A stretch of DNA of 39,958 bases, from positions 1,064,113 through 1,104,070 of the forward strand of contig NZ_MPPL01000001.1 of NCBI RefSeq assembly GCF_001911425.1. Reading direction: 5' to 3'. A program made the position numbers and the translations under genes. The first letter of the stretch is position 1. Each line of letters begins with the position of its first letter. This document shows, piece after piece, positions 24,789-35,047 of this stretch. A model generated the notes under the pieces. The model did not search any database, had not been told where the DNA came from, and saw nothing but the letters and a program-made list of their open reading frames with translations. This DNA is from Mucilaginibacter polytrichastri. Lineage in GTDB: Bacteria > Bacteroidota > Bacteroidia > Sphingobacteriales > Sphingobacteriaceae.

Positions 24789-27584
24789 TTATTTTACCGG
24801 CTTGTCGTAAAGCTCGTTAAATAACATTTTAAAGGTATTGTGTGCTTGCCCGCGGAAGGTGATTTCCGGTCCGAAAGCGTACAGCGTTCCTTTGCCAACA
24901 GGTGCGGTGAATGCAGCCACACCATCTTTAAGGTATTTTTGGCCCCATGCCCAACCGCTGCGTAGTGGTTTATCTGTGCTGTACCAGGCAAGTGGCTTAA
25001 TACCCTTGCTGGCTGCGTCGGCATCCAGTTTAAATACGGGGCTGCTGTCAAAATCAACATCAGCTTCACTAAACATACCCCAGTTTGCAGGTTGTGTGGT
25101 ATCAACAGATACACGCAGTACGCTGCCCGGTATGTAAAATTTATCGCCCGGTAATGGTTTGTCTTCGCCGCCGCTGCCTGGTTCAACTAAGGCGTTTTTA
25201 ACCGGCAGGTTTAACTGGTAGGCCAGGTTGGTGCTGGTACCAATGGTAACAATATTACCACCTGCTTCTAAAAATTCTTTAAGCTGTGGGATTGATTTTT
25301 CGGCAGTGATGCGGCCGGTCATACCACGAAATTCTTCGGGTAGTTCTTCTGGCTTTGGCATACGGCCAAAAAATTCGCCGCCACCATTACCCGGGCCACC
25401 ACCACGTTTGGCAGGGATGGCACCGCCTACAAATACAATTACATCGTACTTGGCTTTTAGGTTACCACCGTCAATTTCTTGCGGATATACAATTTTGAAA
25501 GGGAAATGGTATTGCTCCATCATCCAACGGACCCAACCCGATGGGATAGAACCTCCGTAAGTATCCCATAAGGCAATACGTGCCGGGGTTATTTTTACCA
25601 GTTCCTTCGGTTTTTTAGCCGCTGCTATTACTTTAACACCGTACTGCGGAGCCGATTTTTCTAATAAGGCATAGGCGCTTTTTTCTGATGCAGGTACAAA
25701 GAAAGTACCTACGGTAGCATCTTTAGTGCCATTAAGTTCGCCGTTTACGCGGTAAACTTGTACGCCAGCGTTTAACAGATCATTAACAACTATAAAGGAA
25801 TTATTTACATTACCGCTTAATAAGTAACCGTTTTTAACTGCCGAGGGTATGGTGGTAGCCGGTGGATTCTGCAATTGCCCGTAAGGGATGCGTTCGAACG
25901 GGCCACTAAAGCCGTCCATTACCCGGTCGAAAGTTACACCCATTTGGAAAGCCAGTGTCCAGCCTGCAATATCATACGGGCGGATAGGAGGGCCTCCGGG
26001 ATATTGGAAATCATTAGGGTGATCCTGGGGTTCAAACATGTCTATCACGTGTGCACGGAAAGCTTGGTCTGTTTTAACAATGTACGATCCGGCAGGGTAT
26101 TGTTTGCCTGCAACGGCAAACGGCGCAGTTGCTTTTTGTATTAATATGCCGGATTTAATAAGCGCATTAATAAACTTAACCGTAGTAGGGAAATCGGGCT
26201 GATTGGTAGTGATGATATAGCCACGTGCATCGCGCAGGGTCGGGTTACGTAAAACAGAATCGAAGTATTTAACAGGGATGTTATTGCCCCTGCCTTCGTT
26301 ACCAAAAGAAACTGCGCCGCCCCTGCCTTCGGTATTCGCGGTAGCCGGTTTGTCTTTTTTGTAAAGCGCGGTAATGGCTTCGGCGCGTTTAGGTGATAAC
26401 GTCCAGTAATCGGTACTACCGTGCTCAATAGAGTTTTTACCCATCCGGTACGAGTTATACAGCAGCTCGTCGTGGTTACGTACCGCATAATCTAATACCG
26501 CATAGTTAAGCGAAACCGAATAATCTATAGACTGCTTATAGTGCCATGGTTGCGGTGTAATAGGGTTGGGTGTATTGCTGTTAGGGATTAAACGCTCGGG
26601 CACCAGCGGGATTTCTGCCGGCGTAGGGCTGCCGATAATCTCGGTAAGCAAGCCAACCATGTTGTGGAAATAGGCAGTGGTGCGTAAACCACCATTCCAC
26701 CAGGTAGAAAAACTGGTGCCGTTACGCTCTGTATAACCCGGTTTGTTTTCTACATTCAGGCGGCTCACCATGGCGGCACCAACGCCATCAATACTGGTCA
26801 TTAATAACGGGTCAAACACATAGTTAAACGGATCGCGGTAAGGCGGCCCTGCCACTACAGAGCCAGCCGGGCCTGCCTGGTGATGGTTATAAATAATCTC
26901 GGGCATCCACTCCAGATATTGCTGGCGGGCAATGTTCGCGCTTTCTTTCATGTTCATGATAAAAAAGTCGCGGTTGTTATCATGCCCAATATATTTCTCC
27001 CAAAGTCGCGGCACGTTCATATTGCGTTTTTTAGGGTCTTTTTCGCTCATGTACCAATTGGCCACCAGCTCTTGTCCGTCTGGATTGGCGTGTACAAATA
27101 ATATAATGGTTTTATCCAGTATCTGCATTACCTGCGGGTCGGTGCGGGTAACCATTTCGTAAGCAGTTTCCAGTAATTGATGCGAGCCAACGGTTTCGCT
27201 GGCATGTAAACCGCCATCAATCCAAACAATGGCTTTGCCTTCATCGGCTAGTTTGTGCGCTTGTTCGTCGGTTAAGTTTTCGGCACGGGCCAGTTTTTGA
27301 GCAATGGCTTTGTATTTATCCAGGTGCTTGATGTTGTCGGGCGAAGAAACGATCAGCATAAACTGGTGGCGGCCTTCTTCGGTTAAACCGATATCAACAT
27401 ATTTGGCCCGCGAGGATGTAGCCAGCTTTTTGATAAAGGCTTCAGACTGTGTGTAGTTGGCCAATTGGTAATCATCGCCAATGTTAAATCCAAAATGCTC
27501 TTTGGGCGAGGGGATTGATTGTGCACCTGCCATAGAGGCTAGCAACAGCATGCACGAGACATAGCCGGTAAATTTACGCATCAT
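24789..27584 (-). CDS. Secreted M14-family zinc carboxypeptidase with C-terminal glutamine-amidotransferase-like domain
   Basis: 931 residues with signal peptide (to ~21, SMAGAQ). Residues ~45-400 are an M14 zinc peptidase: WIDGGLHASETVGSHQLLE provides the H-x-x-E pair (His127, Glu130), followed by HANPDGQELVANWYMS, GHDNNRDFF and IIYNHHQAGPAG with the third zinc His (234/235). NMVGLLTEIIGSP (~316-328) probably holds the catalytic Glu. The C-terminal third (~660-925) contains ARIALWDTYGGSIPSGWVRW and YDVIVFVGGAI, resembling a class I glutamine-amidotransferase-like fold, probably for binding. Large two-part M14 proteins of this kind are common in Bacteroidota and degrade peptides outside the cytoplasm. 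It stands alone on the minus strand. Confidence 0.92.
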   Translation of the reverse strand: MMRKFTGYVSCMLLLASMAGAQSIPSPKEHFGFNIGDDYQLANYTQSEAFIKKLATSSRAKYVDIGLTEEGRHQFMLIVSSPDNIKHLDKYKAIAQKLARAENLTDEQAHKLADEGKAIVWIDGGLHASETVGSHQLLETAYEMVTRTDPQVMQILDKTIILFVHANPDGQELVANWYMSEKDPKKRNMNVPRLWEKYIGHDNNRDFFIMNMKESANIARQQYLEWMPEIIYNHHQAGPAGSVVAGPPYRDPFNYVFDPLLMTSIDGVGAAMVSRLNVENKPGYTERNGTSFSTWWNGGLRTTAYFHNMVGLLTEIIGSPTPAEIPLVPERLIPNSNTPNPITPQPWHYKQSIDYSVSLNYAVLDYAVRNHDELLYNSYRMGKNSIEHGSTDYWTLSPKRAEAITALYKKDKPATANTEGRGGAVSFGNEGRGNNIPVKYFDSVLRNPTLRDARGYIITTNQPDFPTTVKFINALIKSGILIQKATAPFAVAGKQYPAGSYIVKTDQAFRAHVIDMFEPQDHPNDFQYPGGPPIRPYDIAGWTLAFQMGVTFDRVMDGFSGPFERIPYGQLQNPPATTIPSAVKNGYLLSGNVNNSFIVVNDLLNAGVQVYRVNGELNGTKDATVGTFFVPASEKSAYALLEKSAPQYGVKVIAAAKKPKELVKITPARIALWDTYGGSIPSGWVRWMMEQYHFPFKIVYPQEIDGGNLKAKYDVIVFVGGAIPAKRGGGPGNGGGEFFGRMPKPEELPEEFRGMTGRITAEKSIPQLKEFLEAGGNIVTIGTSTNLAYQLNLPVKNALVEPGSGGEDKPLPGDKFYIPGSVLRVSVDTTQPANWGMFSEADVDFDSSPVFKLDADAASKGIKPLAWYSTDKPLRSGWAWGQKYLKDGVAAFTAPVGKGTLYAFGPEITFRGQAHNTFKMLFNELYDKPVK

Positions 27585-27700
27585 ATCAGTTTAGTAGTTT
27601 AGAGTAATTATTAGCCCAATTTATGGATTTGACGGCTAATTATGGTGTAACTTTTTTGAGGCATATGTACCGGAATTAGTAAATATATCATTAATTAAAA

Positions 27701-27714
27701 GTTATATTTATAAC
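27701..27714. promoter_or_regulatory. Palindrome upstream of hybrid sensor kinase
   Basis: GTTATA-TT-TATAAC is a perfect 6-bp inverted repeat with a 2-base spacer in the 218-base divergent gap between the M14 gene and the sensor kinase gene, about 90 bases before the kinase start. It could be an operator, but AT-rich palindromes also arise by chance. Confidence 0.3.
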
Positions 27715-27802
27715 CTGCCATGACTTCTTTTTTTAATAACCCATTATATCTTAAACAATACTGATTACGTATAAAGTAATAGACCGCTTGTTAGCCAATT
27801 AT

Positions 27803-30800
27803 ATGATTAGCCATCACCTTGCTATTAAAGGGATGCGCGTATTGATAGCCTTTTTATTAATCGTGCCATTGCTAACTTATGCCCAGCCAAAAACACTTAA
27901 GGTAGAGCATATCAGCACACAGCAAGGCCTGTCGCAGGTAAATGTAAGTGCCATTATTCAGGATAGCAGGGGCTTCATTTGGGTGGGTACCCGTGATGGG
28001 ATTAACCGTTATGATGGCTATCGTTTTACAACCTATCATTATGAGCCTAATGATAGTTACAGCTTAAGCGGTAATTTTATACAGGATATTGTTGAAGACA
28101 AAAACGGCAACCTGTGGATTGCTACCCAAAGCAGTGGTATTAATATGTATGACCGTAAAACAGATCGTTTTTATCGTTACCTGCACAATAGCCGCGATCC
28201 TAATAGTTTAGCCAGTAATGTGGTTAATAAACTGGTGCTGGATAATAATGACAATTTGTGGATTGGAACTCAGAAAGGGGGCTTAGACCAGCTTAATATA
28301 AAAACGAAAAAGTTTAAGCACTTTATACATGCCGATTACGATGTAAAGAGTATAAGCAATAACGATGTACGTACCGTATTTATAGATAGCAAACAACGGT
28401 TATGGGCTGGCACCGGGGCCGGTTTAAACTTGTTTAACGCGCAAACAAGCGGCTTTATTAAATATCAGCATCAGGACGGTAATAACGAAAGCATATCAAG
28501 CAACAGAATTAGCTGTATTTTTGAAGGCACTGCCCATCACTTATGGGTAGGAACCCTGGATAAAGGGCTTAACGATTTCGATCCGGCAACGGGTAAATCC
28601 ATTTCTTATTTACATAGCGAAAAAGCCAACAGTATATCTAGCAACACAATTTATGCTATTAATGAGGATAACGATAACAACCTTTGGATTGGTACAGAAA
28701 ATGGCGGTATAAGTATTTACAACAGGGCCGAAAGGCAATTCCACAACTACCTGCATGACGATATTGACAATACCAGCCTGAGGGGCAATTCATTTTATAC
28801 TATTTGTAAAGACAGGTTGGGCAATATGTGGCTTGGTGCTTTTAGCGGGGGTATTAACTTGTTTAAAAGAAGTACCCTTAGCTTTACGCTATATAAGCAT
28901 ACATCGGCTCCTAATAGCCTGTCTAATGATTTTGTGCTGGATATTAAGGGTGACAAAGACGGAAATATCTGGATAGGTACCGATGGAGGCGGGCTTAATA
29001 AACTAGATAAAAAAACGGGTAAGATTACCGTGTACAGGCACAACGAAAATAGCATTAATAGTATTGCCGGTAATTTTGTGCTGAAGGTAACGCAAGACGC
29101 AGATGGCGATATGTGGGTGGGTACATGGGGTAATGGTATTAGTATTATACACCACAACACACAACAAATAACCCATTTAAAGCATGAGCCTGGTAACCCG
29201 CAAAGCCTTTTGTCTAATAATGTTTATTCTATTTTGCAAACAAGGGATAAAAAAATATGGATAGGCACTTATGATGGCGGCCTTGATGAGTATGATAAAG
29301 TTACGCACACATTTAAGCACTATGTATTTGATGAAGAAAATCCGCAAAGCTTAAACAGTAACAGGGTATATTCTTTATTGGAAGATAGCCATGGTAATTT
29401 ATGGGTGGGTACTTATGATGGCGGTTTAAACCTGCTCGATCGTAAAACGAATACCTTTACTCACTTTGTGCACGATGAAAGGCATAACAGTATCAGTAAC
29501 AATACCGTGCCCGATATTATGGAAGATAGTAAAGGCAATTTATGGGTAAGCACCTATTCGGGCTTAGACCTGTTTGACTATCCTAACCGTAAATTTATTG
29601 TGTTAGACGAAAAGGCCGGTTTGCCGAGTGATGCTGTTTATGCTGCATTAGAGGATAAGCGCGGTAATATATGGATGAGCACAAACAATGGTATTGCCAT
29701 GTATAACATTGCCAGGAAAACATTTGAAAATTATACCACAGAGGATGGCTTACAGGGTGATGAATTTAAGCCGCATTCGGCGTATAAAGATCCGGACGGC
29801 AGTTTGTATTTTGGAGGTTTAAATGGGTTCAACGTTTTTGACCCCGATCAGATCTTAAAGCCTACAGGTTTTTCTCCATTGGTAATAACCGGCCTCGAGC
29901 TGTTTAATAAAAGAGTACATATAGCCCGTAGTGTTAAAGATCCGTCGCCATTAAAAGAAGATATAACAGACACAGACCGGCTTACCTTAACCTATCAGCA
30001 ATCTGTAGTAACGTTCCATTTTGCTGCGCTTGATTACGGGGCAACCAGCAAAAAAGAGTATGCCTACATTTTAGAAGGTTTTGACAAGGGCTGGAACTAT
30101 ATACAAAGCCGAAGTGTAGCCTCGTACACCAACATCCCGGCTGGTACTTATGTATTTAAGATCAAGTATAGAGACAATACCGGTAACTGGTCGCCAGAGA
30201 GTGGTGGGCTTACTGTTACCATAATACCACCGTGGTGGTTTACCTGGTGGTTTGAACTTATTGCTGCAATTGCAGCAGTGGTGGTTGTTTACCAGTTGTT
30301 TCTGATGCGGGTAAACAGGATTAATGAGCAAAAGTTGATACTGGAAAAGCAAGTGCGCGAACGCACAGACCGGCTGGCCCAGATGTCGGCAAATGAGCGT
30401 AGGCTACGTGAGGATGCAGAAGAAGCCCGTGAAGAAGCAGAGAAGGCAAACAAGGCAAAGAGCACCTTTTTGGCTACTATGAGCCATGAAATACGTACAC
30501 CAATGAATGGCGTTATTGGTATGGCTGCGCTGCTTTCGTCAACAGAACTATCGTCTGAGCAGGATGAATATGTAGAAACGATTAAAAGCTGCGGTGATGC
30601 ATTGCTCTCCGTAATTAATGATATTCTTGATTTCTCGAAAATTGAATCGGGCAATATGGAACTGGAGGTTCAGGATTTTGATTTGCGGGATTGTATTGAA
30701 AATGTGCTGGATATATTTGCTGCCAAAGCCGCCAAGCTGGATCTTGACCTGGTATACCAGATCCACCAGGATGTACCGTCGCAGATAGCGGGCGATAGCT

Positions 30801-31990
30801 TAAGGCTGCGCCAGGTTTTAATTAACCTCATTGGTAATGCAATGAAGTTTACTACCAGTGGCGAGGTTTTTATTGATGTAAAAAAAGGCGCGTCTAACGG
30901 GACCTATTTCAATCTTGATTTTAGCGTGCGCGATACTGGGATAGGCATACCTGCAGACAAGCTGGACAGGTTGTTTAAAGCATTTTCGCAGGTAGACTCT
31001 AGCACTACGCGTAAATATGGTGGTACCGGGCTTGGCCTGGCCATCAGCGATAAATTGGTGCAGCTGATGGGCGGTAGCATTAAGGCCGAAAGCGAAGTAG
31101 GCATTGGCTCAACGTTTTCGTTCACCATTAAAACTAAGGCAGGCCTTAAAGCCCAGCGTACCTATGTTAATTTAACCACTACGGATCTCGAAAATAAGCA
31201 GGTATTGGTTGTAGATGATAACCCCACCAATCGTGATATCCTGGAAACACAGCTTAAGCTATGGCATCTTGTGCCGCTTATGGCAGCTTCTGGTAAAGAA
31301 GGGCTGGCTTTATTGGCTACAAACCCCGGCATCGACCTTGTAATTACAGACATGAGCATGCCCGGAATGGATGGCGCACAATTTGCTGCGGATATTAAGA
31401 AAGAGCATCCGGCATTGCCTATTATATTACTAAGCTCGGTTGGTAACGAGCAAAGCAGGCAGGTATCGCATTTATTTAATGTGATATTAACCAAGCCCAC
31501 CAAGCAGAATTTGCTACATAAGCAAATTATAGATCAGTTAAAAAATAATGGGAGTGTAGTAAAGGAAACCAGAGCGGTTAAATCGCATTTTAATGATGAG
31601 TTGGCCAAACAGTACCCTATGAATATTTTAATAGCCGAGGATAATATAATTAACCAAAAGCTTACTTTACGCATGCTTACTAAAATGGGCTACAACGCGG
31701 ACATAGCCGTTAACGGGCATGATGCCGTAAATGCTGTGGCCACCAAACCTTACCAGCTAATATTTATGGATGTGCAAATGCCAGAAATGGATGGACTGGA
31801 AGCAACGCAGTTTATTCGCCAAAATATGACTGTACAGCCCATTATTATTGCCATGACAGCCAACGCACTATCTGAAGATCGCGAAGCCTGCCTAAAAGCC
31901 GGCATGGACGATTACCTAAGCAAGCCTATGAAACTGGATGAAATAGTTGTAATGCTGGAGAAATGGGGAGAAAAGATGGTTAGTCGATAG
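27803..31990 (+). CDS. Hybrid two-component sensor kinase: propeller sensor, Y_Y_Y, histidine kinase, two receiver domains
   Basis: 1395 residues from the ATG at 27803; the frame opens 15 bases earlier at a TTG, and an ATG at 27833 would also keep the signal peptide ([17 protein letters not shown]). Residues ~40-690 are two-component regulator propeller repeats ([48 protein letters not shown] and others). A Y_Y_Y domain (~745-808) and one membrane helix (~812-832, [19 protein letters not shown]) follow. The kinase part has a coiled coil, [19 protein letters not shown] (His895), an N box ([10 protein letters not shown]) and DTGIGIP and [10 protein letters not shown] boxes. Two receivers follow: [12 protein letters not shown] with [10 protein letters not shown] (Asp1183) and [12 protein letters not shown] with [10 protein letters not shown] (Asp1323). 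It ends there, with no AraC-type helix-turn-helix, so it must signal to a separate partner. Sensor ligand unknown; periplasmic sugars are usual for this architecture. Confidence 0.93.
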   Translation: MISHHLAIKGMRVLIAFLLIVPLLTYAQPKTLKVEHISTQQGLSQVNVSAIIQDSRGFIWVGTRDGINRYDGYRFTTYHYEPNDSYSLSGNFIQDIVEDKNGNLWIATQSSGINMYDRKTDRFYRYLHNSRDPNSLASNVVNKLVLDNNDNLWIGTQKGGLDQLNIKTKKFKHFIHADYDVKSISNNDVRTVFIDSKQRLWAGTGAGLNLFNAQTSGFIKYQHQDGNNESISSNRISCIFEGTAHHLWVGTLDKGLNDFDPATGKSISYLHSEKANSISSNTIYAINEDNDNNLWIGTENGGISIYNRAERQFHNYLHDDIDNTSLRGNSFYTICKDRLGNMWLGAFSGGINLFKRSTLSFTLYKHTSAPNSLSNDFVLDIKGDKDGNIWIGTDGGGLNKLDKKTGKITVYRHNENSINSIAGNFVLKVTQDADGDMWVGTWGNGISIIHHNTQQITHLKHEPGNPQSLLSNNVYSILQTRDKKIWIGTYDGGLDEYDKVTHTFKHYVFDEENPQSLNSNRVYSLLEDSHGNLWVGTYDGGLNLLDRKTNTFTHFVHDERHNSISNNTVPDIMEDSKGNLWVSTYSGLDLFDYPNRKFIVLDEKAGLPSDAVYAALEDKRGNIWMSTNNGIAMYNIARKTFENYTTEDGLQGDEFKPHSAYKDPDGSLYFGGLNGFNVFDPDQILKPTGFSPLVITGLELFNKRVHIARSVKDPSPLKEDITDTDRLTLTYQQSVVTFHFAALDYGATSKKEYAYILEGFDKGWNYIQSRSVASYTNIPAGTYVFKIKYRDNTGNWSPESGGLTVTIIPPWWFTWWFELIAAIAAVVVVYQLFLMRVNRINEQKLILEKQVRERTDRLAQMSANERRLREDAEEAREEAEKANKAKSTFLATMSHEIRTPMNGVIGMAALLSSTELSSEQDEYVETIKSCGDALLSVINDILDFSKIESGNMELEVQDFDLRDCIENVLDIFAAKAAKLDLDLVYQIHQDVPSQIAGDSLRLRQVLINLIGNAMKFTTSGEVFIDVKKGASNGTYFNLDFSVRDTGIGIPADKLDRLFKAFSQVDSSTTRKYGGTGLGLAISDKLVQLMGGSIKAESEVGIGSTFSFTIKTKAGLKAQRTYVNLTTTDLENKQVLVVDDNPTNRDILETQLKLWHLVPLMAASGKEGLALLATNPGIDLVITDMSMPGMDGAQFAADIKKEHPALPIILLSSVGNEQSRQVSHLFNVILTKPTKQNLLHKQIIDQLKNNGSVVKETRAVKSHFNDELAKQYPMNILIAEDNIINQKLTLRMLTKMGYNADIAVNGHDAVNAVATKPYQLIFMDVQMPEMDGLEATQFIRQNMTVQPIIIAMTANALSEDREACLKAGMDDYLSKPMKLDEIVVMLEKWGEKMVSR

Positions 31991-32000
31991 TCATTTGCCA

Positions 32001-32029
32001 TTTGCGGGTTTGTCATTTTTGTATCTTTT
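32001..32029 (+). promoter_or_regulatory. Possible promoter of the permease gene
   Basis: TTTG (32001-32004) and TATCTTTT (32022-32029) are spaced 17 bases apart and resemble the Bacteroidota -33/-7 pair (TTTG...TAnnTTTG), with a mismatch in the last base. It lies 69 bases before the ATG. Weak match. Confidence 0.3.
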
Positions 32030-32098
32030 TAGCATTGTGCACCCGATAACTCGTACAACTTATTTAATTTAATCCCTTCAACTAATTATTGCTAGCAA

Positions 32099-33454
32099 AT
32101 GCCCAATGACCCTGTAAATCAACATCAGCTCGAGCGTGGCTTGTCGCTCACACAGGCAACAGCCATTAACATGATAGATATGGTGGGCATTGGGCCGTTT
32201 ATCACAATACCATTTATTGTAGGTGCCATGAAGGGGCCGCAATGCCTCATCGCCTGGTTGGTTGGTGCCTTGCTGGCATTTATGGATGGCTCCATCTGGG
32301 CCGAAATGGGGGCTAAGTGGCCGCAGGCTGGTGGCAGCTATGTTTTTCTGCAAAATTTATATGGTAAATGGGGCAAAATGTTTGCCTTTTTATTTATCTG
32401 GCAAACTACTATACAGGCGCCTTTGGTTATTGCCAGCGGCGCTATCGGGTTTTCGCAATACCTTACCTATCTGGTAAATTTAACTGGTTGGGAGCAAAAA
32501 ATGGTGAGTGGCGCTTTGGTTATTTTGTTAGTGCTGCTGCTATACCGTAACATCAAAACGGTAGGCAAGATATCAGTTATCCTATGGATCATAACCGGGG
32601 GGACGTTCATCTGGCTTATTGCATCCGGGTTTAACGGTTTTAACAGTAAACAGGCTTTCACAGTAAGTAAAGATGCCTGGGACCTTACCCCCTTGTTTTT
32701 TGTAGGCTTGGGGCAGGCTTCATTAAAAACGGCTTACTCGTTTCTGGGCTATTACAATGTTTGCCATTTGGGTGGCGAGATAAAAAACCCTGAGCGCAAT
32801 ATTCCAAAAAGCATTTTTATTTCTATTGCGGGCATTGCTGTGCTATATCTCGGTATGCAAATTATGGTATTAGGGATACTGCCATGGCAGGAGGTGGCCA
32901 AATCTCAATTCCCTATCAGCTTATACTTCGAGCATATTTATAACAGCGGGGTGGCTAAATTTGCAACAGGGCTTATATTAATTATCGCCCTATCGTCCCT
33001 TTTTTCGGTAACGCTGGGTTACTCGCGCGTGCCTTATGCTGCGGCCATTGATGGTAATTTTTTTCCGATGTTCGGTAAAATCCATCCTACCAAAAAGTTT
33101 CCGCATGTATCGTTGTTATTCTTAGGTGCTTTTGCCTTTGTTTTCAGCCTGCTTTTTAAAATGAAAGAGATTATTACGGCTATTGTAACCATGCGCATCA
33201 TTATCCAGTTTTTGGGTCAGGCCTTTGGGGTGATATGGTGGCATTACCACAAGCCGAAAGAACCTCGCCCGTACAAAATGCGGCTATTCCCAATACCTGC
33301 TATTATTGCCATTATCGTCTGGCTGTTTATTTTGCTAACAAGTCCGCTGGTGTACATTGCTATGGCGGGGGGTATTATTGTAACCGGGTTAATTATTTAC
33401 TTCTTTTGGCAGCGCAGGGCTGGTAAATTATTGCCTGTTGACATTTCTTCTTAA
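32099..33454 (+). CDS. APC-superfamily amino acid permease
   Basis: 451 residues with about 12 membrane segments. The N-terminal GLSLTQATAINMIDMVGIGPF is the typical first-helix substrate/sodium site of APC transporters, followed by AWLVGALLAFMDGSIWAEMG and WPQAGGSYVFLQNLYG. The later FLGYYNVCHLGGEIKNPERNIPKSI is also typical of the superfamily. A cytoplasmic-membrane importer or exchanger of amino acids or amines; the substrate cannot be told. It follows the sensor kinase by 108 bases with a possible promoter of its own. Confidence 0.9.
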   Translation: MPNDPVNQHQLERGLSLTQATAINMIDMVGIGPFITIPFIVGAMKGPQCLIAWLVGALLAFMDGSIWAEMGAKWPQAGGSYVFLQNLYGKWGKMFAFLFIWQTTIQAPLVIASGAIGFSQYLTYLVNLTGWEQKMVSGALVILLVLLLYRNIKTVGKISVILWIITGGTFIWLIASGFNGFNSKQAFTVSKDAWDLTPLFFVGLGQASLKTAYSFLGYYNVCHLGGEIKNPERNIPKSIFISIAGIAVLYLGMQIMVLGILPWQEVAKSQFPISLYFEHIYNSGVAKFATGLILIIALSSLFSVTLGYSRVPYAAAIDGNFFPMFGKIHPTKKFPHVSLLFLGAFAFVFSLLFKMKEIITAIVTMRIIIQFLGQAFGVIWWHYHKPKEPRPYKMRLFPIPAIIAIIVWLFILLTSPLVYIAMAGGIIVTGLIIYFFWQRRAGKLLPVDISS

Positions 33455-33514
33455 TCTGAATTATTGCTAAAGGTAAATTTAGTACAGGTATTTTCTTCAA
33501 AGTAAAATGGTGGT

Positions 33515-33547
33515 TTTTATATGTGTAATGTTACATATCATATAAAA
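33515..33547. promoter_or_regulatory. Nested inverted repeats upstream of the phospholipase-like gene
   Basis: TTTTATATG (33515-33523) and CATATAAAA (33539-33547) are perfect 9-bp arms. ATATGT (33519-33524) and ACATAT (33533-33538) nest inside them around TGTAATGTTACA. About 55 bases before the ATG of the next gene. Candidate operator or hairpin in the leader. Confidence 0.4.
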
Positions 33548-33602
33548 CATTCTGTAGAGTTTTAGTATTTTACATAACGTTCTATCATTTTCTACTAAAA
33601 CA

Positions 33603-34889
33603 ATGTTACGCTTATTTAGCCGGTCTCTAATTTTAATGCTGCTTTGCAGCTGTTTATACATCTCCTCTGCAAGTGCTTACGCCATACTGGCTCATGAAGC
33701 CATTGTTGATGCCAGCTGGGTTAAAGAAATTAAACCCTTGCTTCGCGAAAAATACCCAATGGCTACAGATTCTGACATTAAGGTAGCACACGGCTATGTT
33801 TATGGCGGTGCCATGGTTGCAGATATGGGGTATCTGCCGGGTGGCAGCGCATATTTTAGCGACCTGATGCATTATGTGCGTAGCGGCGATATGGTAGAAA
33901 ACCTCATTAAGGAAGCCGGAAATTTAAATGAATATGCCTTTGCACTCGGTGCCTTATCTCACTACCGGGCCGATGAGTTTGGCCATTCAATAGCAACCAA
34001 CCATACCGTACCTCTTGTTTATAATAGTTTGAGAAAGAAATATGGCGATGTAGTTACTTATGAAGATGATGGTACATCGCATAGCAGGGTAGAGTTTTCG
34101 TACGATGTGCTGCAAATAGCCCGAGGCAATTACAATACCCAGGCTTATCATGATTTTATTGGCTTTGCGATAGCTAAACCAGTGCTCGAACGTGCTTTTT
34201 TGAAAACTTATGGCGAATCATTAGATCAGCTTTTCGGTAATTTTGAGGGTAGTGTATCAACCTTTAGGTGGGGAGTAAAAAACCTGATGCCTACGTTGGT
34301 ACGTAAAACCTGGAAGTCTGAGAAAGACAGCATCCTTAAAAGACAACCCGGTATGACTGCCAAAAAGTTCCAATACAAAATGAAGAAGCGCGAATACCAC
34401 CAGGAGTTTGGCAAAGGCGAATCTAAGCCTGGTTTTTGGGCTAACTTTTTGAGCTGGGCCATTAATGCGTTGCCTAAAATTGGCCCACTTAAAACTTTAA
34501 AATACGTTGACCCCGGTAAAGACGGAGAACGTTTCTTTATCCATAGTTTTGATACCATATTGGTATGCTATGCACAAGATCTGCACGCCGTACGCGACCA
34601 GAATTTATCACTGAACAATATCGATTTTGATACCGGTAAACCATCTGTAATAGGCGAATACAGCCTTGCCGACCAAACTTATGCAGAGTTATTAATCAGC
34701 CTGCAAAAAGGTAAATTTCAATACCTTTCGCCGGGATTAAAGGAAAGCCTGCTGCGTTATTACAAAGACCCCCAAAACATACCTGCATCAACAAAATACC
34801 CCATTAAGTGCAGCGAGGTGGAAATTGCTTTAGCGGCTTTGCGCAATGCGCCAACGGTTAAAGAAGTGGAGTTGATAGGAAAGAATTAG
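33603..34889 (+). CDS. Exported zinc-dependent phospholipase C-like protein
   Basis: 428 residues with a signal peptide cleaved after SSASA (~25), leaving YAILAHEAIVDASW at the mature N-terminus. The zinc PLC family (PF00882-like) is recognised from AHEAI, VAHGYVYGGAMVADMGYLP, DLMHYVRSGDMVENL and the His/Asp/Glu-rich ALGALSHYRADEFGHSIATNH (~119-139). These would bind the zinc cluster that cleaves phospholipids or similar phosphoesters. The C-terminal part (~230-428) has no fold I recognise. Stands alone. Phospholipid hydrolysis is a family inference; many bacterial members are uncharacterised. Confidence 0.82.
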   Translation: MLRLFSRSLILMLLCSCLYISSASAYAILAHEAIVDASWVKEIKPLLREKYPMATDSDIKVAHGYVYGGAMVADMGYLPGGSAYFSDLMHYVRSGDMVENLIKEAGNLNEYAFALGALSHYRADEFGHSIATNHTVPLVYNSLRKKYGDVVTYEDDGTSHSRVEFSYDVLQIARGNYNTQAYHDFIGFAIAKPVLERAFLKTYGESLDQLFGNFEGSVSTFRWGVKNLMPTLVRKTWKSEKDSILKRQPGMTAKKFQYKMKKREYHQEFGKGESKPGFWANFLSWAINALPKIGPLKTLKYVDPGKDGERFFIHSFDTILVCYAQDLHAVRDQNLSLNNIDFDTGKPSVIGEYSLADQTYAELLISLQKGKFQYLSPGLKESLLRYYKDPQNIPASTKYPIKCSEVEIALAALRNAPTVKEVELIGKN

Positions 34890-34916
34890 AGAGCCAAGAA
34901 TCGAGAGCCAAGAATC
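34889..34916 (+). repeat. Tandem 14-base repeat at the gene end
   Basis: GAGAGCCAAGAATC occurs twice in tandem, 34889-34902 and 34903-34916, the first overlapping the last base of the stop codon. A similar GAATCGAGAATC string follows the stop at 23283. In the same gap TTTGCAACGC occurs twice (34937-34946 and 34967-34976). Simple intergenic repeat debris; no gene seen in 34890-35047. Confidence 0.6.
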
Positions 34917-35034
34917 AAGAATTTCACTCGCGCGCTTTTGCAACGCGTGTTTAACACTTCCCGACGTTTGCAACGCCTTTGCTAGCAGTAAGATAAAAAT
35001 TCGAAATCGAACATCCGATATCCAAAATAACCCT

Positions 35035-35042
35035 TATTTTTG
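35035..35042 (+). promoter_or_regulatory. Consensus -7 promoter element (TAnnTTTG)
   Basis: TATTTTTG matches the Bacteroidota -7 consensus exactly and ends five bases before the ATG at 35048. Transcription would start close to or at that ATG, giving a leaderless or very short leader mRNA. No clear -33 TTTG is seen upstream. Confidence 0.5.
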
Positions 35043-35047
35043 CGGCA

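Noticed and set aside
27788..27802. Upstream TTG start for the hybrid sensor kinase
   Set aside because: A TTG adds five residues before an ATG at 27803 that already gives a full signal peptide; ATG preferred.
28000..29700. Apparent DNA-level tandem repeats in the sensor kinase gene
   Set aside because: The periodicity comes from the propeller protein repeats (W-I-G-T-x-x-G-G-L motifs); the DNA units are diverged and need no separate repeat call.
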